Below, in pieces: positions 4,988 through 7,975 of a stretch of 7,975 nt of DNA. The first letter of the stretch is position 1, and each line of letters begins with the position of its first letter. A program made the position numbers and the translations under genes. The stretch comes from Bacillota bacterium (GTDB taxonomy: Bacteria > Bacillota > Clostridia > Christensenellales > CAG-138). The stretch is from the NCBI GenBank assembly GCA_023461495.1, contig JAEYLA010000259.1, positions 1 to 7,975 of the forward strand. The letters are read 5' to 3'. The notes under the pieces were generated by a model. The model ran no database searches. It saw only the letters and a program-made list of their open reading frames with translations, and was not told the DNA's origin.

Positions 4988-6503
4988 AGCGGTCTCCCAT
5001 CTCGAGCATTTTGTTTACGCCGTTGATGTAGGCAAGCAGGCTTGCTTCCATGATGTCTACCGAAAGACCCCTTCCGGTAATGATTTGCGTACCGGCTTTG
5101 AGTTTGACGACAACCTCGCCTAAGGCGTCCTCGCCCTCGGAGATAGAGTGGATGGAGTAATCCTCCAGCTTGTGCGCCGGGCCTTCCACAAGCTTGTCGA
5201 TCGCATTGTAGGCGGCGTCAATGGGGCCGTCCCCCAACGCAACATCCTCTAAAATTTGTCCGTCCTTCTCCAACTGTACCACACAGGTGGATTTGACCTT
5301 GTTGCCGGACTGGAGATCGAATCGCAGCAGCTTATAAATACCGCCGTTTGTGGCGATCTTGCTGCCGATGAGCGCTTCAATATCATTGTCGGATACGGTC
5401 TTTTTGCGGTCACACAGGCGCTTGAATTCTTCAAAAAACTTGTTGACTTCGTCTTCATTGAGCTTGTAGCCCAGTTCGCCTACACGGTCCGAAAACGCGT
5501 GCCGTCCGCTATGCTTGCCAAGCACCATCTTATTTTTGGAAAGACCGATGGATTCAGGCGTCATGATCTCATACGTGGTGCGCTCCGCCATCATGCCGTG
5601 CTGGTGGATGCCACTTTCATGCGCAAACGCGTTCGCGCCGACGATCGCTTTATTCATTGGAATCGGAACGCCGATAATGCCGTACACCAGACGGCTCGCC
5701 CGGTAGAGCTGGGTGGTATCCACGCGGCAGGACGCTTTGAGGTAGTCTCTGCGGGTATTGATCGCCATGACGATCTCTTCAAGCGCCGCATTGCCCGCAC
5801 GCTCACCAAGGCCGTTGATGGTGCACTCAATCTGGCCCGCACCCGCAGCAATGGCGGCAATGGAGTTTGCAACACCCATGCCAAGGTCATTGTGGCAGTG
5901 CACGGACAGCACTGCGCGGTCAATATTCGATACGTTTTCTTTCAGGTAACGGATCAGCGCTGCCATTTGCTCAGGCACCGCGTAACCTACCGTATCCGGA
6001 ATATTGATATAGGCCGCACCGCTTTCAATGGCGGTTTCCACGATCTGTTTTAAAAATGTGGGTTCACTGCGCGTTGCGTCTTCCGCAGAAAATTCCACAT
6101 TCGGGCACTTCGCGCGCGCGTATTTTACCGCTTCCGCCGTACGGGCAAGCACCTGCTCCGGCGTCATTTTCAATTTGTAGTGCATGTGCACGGGGGAAGT
6201 GGACAGGAACGTATGGATGAGCGGCGCTTGTGCGTGGCGCACTGCCTCATATGCGGCGTCAATGTCCTTTGTGAGCGCACGGGACAGGGAAGCAACCATG
6301 CAGTCCTTTACGGTGGCGGCAACGCTGCTGACGGATTCAAAATCGCCCGGAGAGGAAATGGCGAAGCCTGCTTCGATGACATCTACCTTGAGGCGTTCAA
6401 GCTGCTTTGCGACCTCCAATTTTTCACGTAAATCCATGCTGCAGCCGGGGGACTGTTCACCATCGCGCAGCGTTGTGTCAAAAATGCGAATTGATTGTTC
6501 CAT
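4965..6503 (-). CDS. leuA: 2-isopropylmalate synthase
   Basis: The enzyme condenses 2-ketoisovalerate with acetyl-CoA to form 2-isopropylmalate, the committed step of leucine synthesis, and is normally feedback-inhibited by leucine. The 512-residue protein has the full bacterial type-1 layout. A TIM barrel (about 1-280) carries DTTLRDGEQSPG (9-20, with Arg13 and Asp14), metal-ligand HCHND (202-206) and NGLGERAGNAALEE. Linker segments follow, including GANAFAHESGIHQHG and GKHSGRHAF. The C-terminal leucine-binding regulatory domain (about 390-500) contains GDGPIDAAYNAID and GRGLSVDIMEASLLAYINGVNK. The SD before this gene is perfect, and the gene starts 26 bases after the ilvD stop. Its paralogue cimA overlaps its 3' end, so the two synthases are made from one message. 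Confidence 0.97.
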   Translation of the reverse strand: MEQSIRIFDTTLRDGEQSPGCSMDLREKLEVAKQLERLKVDVIEAGFAISSPGDFESVSSVAATVKDCMVASLSRALTKDIDAAYEAVRHAQAPLIHTFLSTSPVHMHYKLKMTPEQVLARTAEAVKYARAKCPNVEFSAEDATRSEPTFLKQIVETAIESGAAYINIPDTVGYAVPEQMAALIRYLKENVSNIDRAVLSVHCHNDLGMGVANSIAAIAAGAGQIECTINGLGERAGNAALEEIVMAINTRRDYLKASCRVDTTQLYRASRLVYGIIGVPIPMNKAIVGANAFAHESGIHQHGMMAERTTYEIMTPESIGLSKNKMVLGKHSGRHAFSDRVGELGYKLNEDEVNKFFEEFKRLCDRKKTVSDNDIEALIGSKIATNGGIYKLLRFDLQSGNKVKSTCVVQLEKDGQILEDVALGDGPIDAAYNAIDKLVEGPAHKLEDYSIHSISEGEDALGEVVVKLKAGTQIITGRGLSVDIMEASLLAYINGVNKMLEMGDRYEEAGDS

Positions 6504-6510
6504 AAAGCAT

Positions 6511-6518
6511 CCTCCTTT
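6511..6518 (-). promoter_or_regulatory. Strong ribosome binding site of leuA
   Basis: AAAGGAGG on the minus strand lies 7 bases before the leuA ATG, in the 26-base gap after ilvD. It is a full match to the 16S rRNA anti-SD and fixes the leuA start. The other synthase, cimA, has only GGGAG inside leuA, so LeuA may be translated more efficiently than CimA. Confidence 0.85.
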
Positions 6519-6529
6519 CTACATATTTC

Positions 6530-7975
6530 TTATTCAACAATGGCTCCCCGTTCCGCGGATGTAACGGAGCGCGCATACCGCTTGATGTATCCTGTAACGT
6601 CCTTTTCCTTTTTGTAATCTGTGGTTTCCCGGCGGAGCTCGAGCTCTTCCTCGGATACAAGAAGGTCAAGCGCGTAGTTCGGGATATCGATGGAAATCGT
6701 ATCGCCTTCCCGCACATAGGCAATTGGGCCGCCCAAAGCCGCTTCCGGCGAAATGTGGCCGATGGCGGCGCCGCGGGTGGCGCCCGAGAAGCGTCCGTCC
6801 GTAATGAGTGCAACCTCTTTATCAAGGCCCATTCCGGCGATTGCGGAGGTGGGGGAGAGCATTTCGCGCATGCCGGGGCCGCCTGCCGGGCCTTCGTAGC
6901 GGATGACGACGACGTCGCCTGAAACGATCCTGCCGCCCATGATGGCTGTAATCGCGGCCTCTTCTGAATCAAACACACGGGCAGGACCTTTGTGCACGAG
7001 CATGTCGGGCGCAACGGCACTTTTTTTGACGACCGCACCCTTGGGTGCGATGGAGCCGAACAAGATGGCGATGCCGCCGGTTGTGGAATACGGCTCCTCC
7101 AGGCTTTTGATGACGCTCCGATCATACACGCGCGCATGCTTCAGGTTTTCCTGCATGGGGTTGCCTGTTACCGTCATCAGCGTTCCGTCGATCAAGCCTG
7201 CGTGCAGCAGCTCGCTCATCACGCCGTATACGCCGCCCGCATCGTTGAGGTCCTGCATATGGTGGTGACCTGCGGGTGCAAGCTTGCAAAGGTTCGGGAT
7301 ACGCGCGTTGATTTCGTTGATGCGTTTGAGGGAAAGCGCAACCTTCGCTTCATGCGCGATGGCGGGCAAATGCAGCACCGTATTGGTGGAGCAGCCGAGC
7401 GCCATATCCACACACAACGCGTTTTCAAACGCTTCCGGGGTGAGGATATCGAGCGCACGAATATCTTGTTCAAGCAAATACATGATTTGCTCGCCTGCGG
7501 CCTTTGCGAGGCGCAGACGCTGCGCGTACACGGCGGGGATGGTGCCGTTGCCGGGGAGCGCAATGCCGATGGCCTCACACAGGCAATTCATGGAGTTTGC
7601 GGTGAACATGCCAGAGCAGGAACCGCAGCCGGGGCAGGCGTTGTCCTCATAATAGGAAAGCTCGGCTTCATCCATCTTTCCCGCGTTGATGGCGCCGACC
7701 GCCTCAAATACGCTGTTGAGGTCGATATTCTTTCCATCCCGGCCGGGGAGGGAAAGCATGGGGCCGCCGGAAACAAAAATGGAGGGAAGGTTTAAGCGCG
7801 CCGCTGCCATCAGCATGCCGGGGACGACTTTGTCGCAGTTGGGGATAAACACCAGCGCGTCAAAGCAGTGCGCGCGGGCCATACATTCTACCGTATCCGC
7901 GATTAACTCCCGGGAGGCCAAGGAATACTTCATTCCCTCGTGGCCCATGGCAATCCCGTCGCACACGGCGATGGT
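6530..7975 (-). CDS. ilvD: Dihydroxy-acid dehydratase (N-terminus outside window)
   Basis: This Fe-S enzyme dehydrates 2,3-dihydroxyisovalerate and 2,3-dihydroxy-3-methylvalerate to the keto acids of valine/leucine and isoleucine. The visible part is 481 residues, open to the right edge and beginning TIAVCDGIAMGHEGMKYSL. Two cluster cysteines are seen, in FIPNCDKVVPGM (visible residue 47) and CGSCSGMFTANSMN (visible residue 120). Their 73-residue spacing equals that of the second and third cluster cysteines in E. coli IlvD. By that alignment about 75 N-terminal residues, including the first cysteine, are missing, for a normal total near 556. The C-terminal GRFSGATRGAAIGHISPEAA is typical of the IlvD/Edd family, and the LeuA/LeuBCD neighbours favour IlvD over phosphogluconate dehydratase. 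An ATG, GTG or TTG within the visible part is not the true start. It is the first operon gene seen; others may lie upstream. Confidence 0.96.
   Translation of the reverse strand, partial: TIAVCDGIAMGHEGMKYSLASRELIADTVECMARAHCFDALVFIPNCDKVVPGMLMAAARLNLPSIFVSGGPMLSLPGRDGKNIDLNSVFEAVGAINAGKMDEAELSYYEDNACPGCGSCSGMFTANSMNCLCEAIGIALPGNGTIPAVYAQRLRLAKAAGEQIMYLLEQDIRALDILTPEAFENALCVDMALGCSTNTVLHLPAIAHEAKVALSLKRINEINARIPNLCKLAPAGHHHMQDLNDAGGVYGVMSELLHAGLIDGTLMTVTGNPMQENLKHARVYDRSVIKSLEEPYSTTGGIAILFGSIAPKGAVVKKSAVAPDMLVHKGPARVFDSEEAAITAIMGGRIVSGDVVVIRYEGPAGGPGMREMLSPTSAIAGMGLDKEVALITDGRFSGATRGAAIGHISPEAALGGPIAYVREGDTISIDIPNYALDLLVSEEELELRRETTDYKKEKDVTGYIKRYARSVTSAERGAIVE

Noticed and set aside
5256..6053. 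Plus-strand open frame (265 codons) opposite leuA
   Set aside because: Same reason: it is a mirror of leuA codon structure, with His/Arg-rich composition typical of antisense frames and no ribosome site that I could support.
6992..7795. Plus-strand open frame (267 codons) opposite ilvD
   Set aside because: It is an antisense shadow of ilvD, which is clearly coding here.

Overview
The window looks like the chromosome of an anaerobic Firmicute, probably a Clostridia-type bacterium. Shine-Dalgarno (SD) sequences are strong and Gram-positive-like (for example AAAGGAGG before leuA), the amino-acid biosynthesis genes are packed with overlaps, and the citramalate synthase resembles the clostridial type. 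The species cannot be named from the sequence alone.

The right 92% (positions 602 to 7975) is one minus-strand operon for branched-chain amino acids. It reads, in transcription order, ilvD (5' end cut by the window edge), leuA, cimA, leuC, leuD, leuB. Neighbouring genes overlap or lie 1 to 26 bases apart, so co-transcription and some translational coupling are likely. The genes encode two entry condensations plus the shared steps. LeuA starts the leucine branch (2-ketoisovalerate to 2-isopropylmalate) and CimA starts a threonine-independent isoleucine branch (pyruvate to citramalate). LeuCD and LeuB can isomerise and oxidatively decarboxylate both products. IlvD makes the 2-keto acids of valine/leucine and of isoleucine. 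The operon promoter lies to the right of the window.

The left 600 bases are AT-rich and of a different character. From the left edge to about position 210 lies the start of an IS3-family insertion sequence on the minus strand, with its left terminal end and the N-terminus of OrfA. Just outside the inferred IS end are a strong minus-strand promoter, an AAGGAGG ribosome site and an ATG. This reads as the start of a gene cut at its third codon by the IS.

Diverging from that broken gene is a small ribbon-helix-helix (Arc-like) DNA-binding protein gene at 327-515, closed by a clear rho-independent terminator. The shared intergenic region carries two pairs of CGTCA direct repeats, each pair with an 11-bp period, around and on the minus-strand promoter. 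They look like an operator for the small regulator. This regulator/broken-gene pair is the least ordinary part of the window. The operon itself is conventional, apart from carrying both leuA and cimA side by side.
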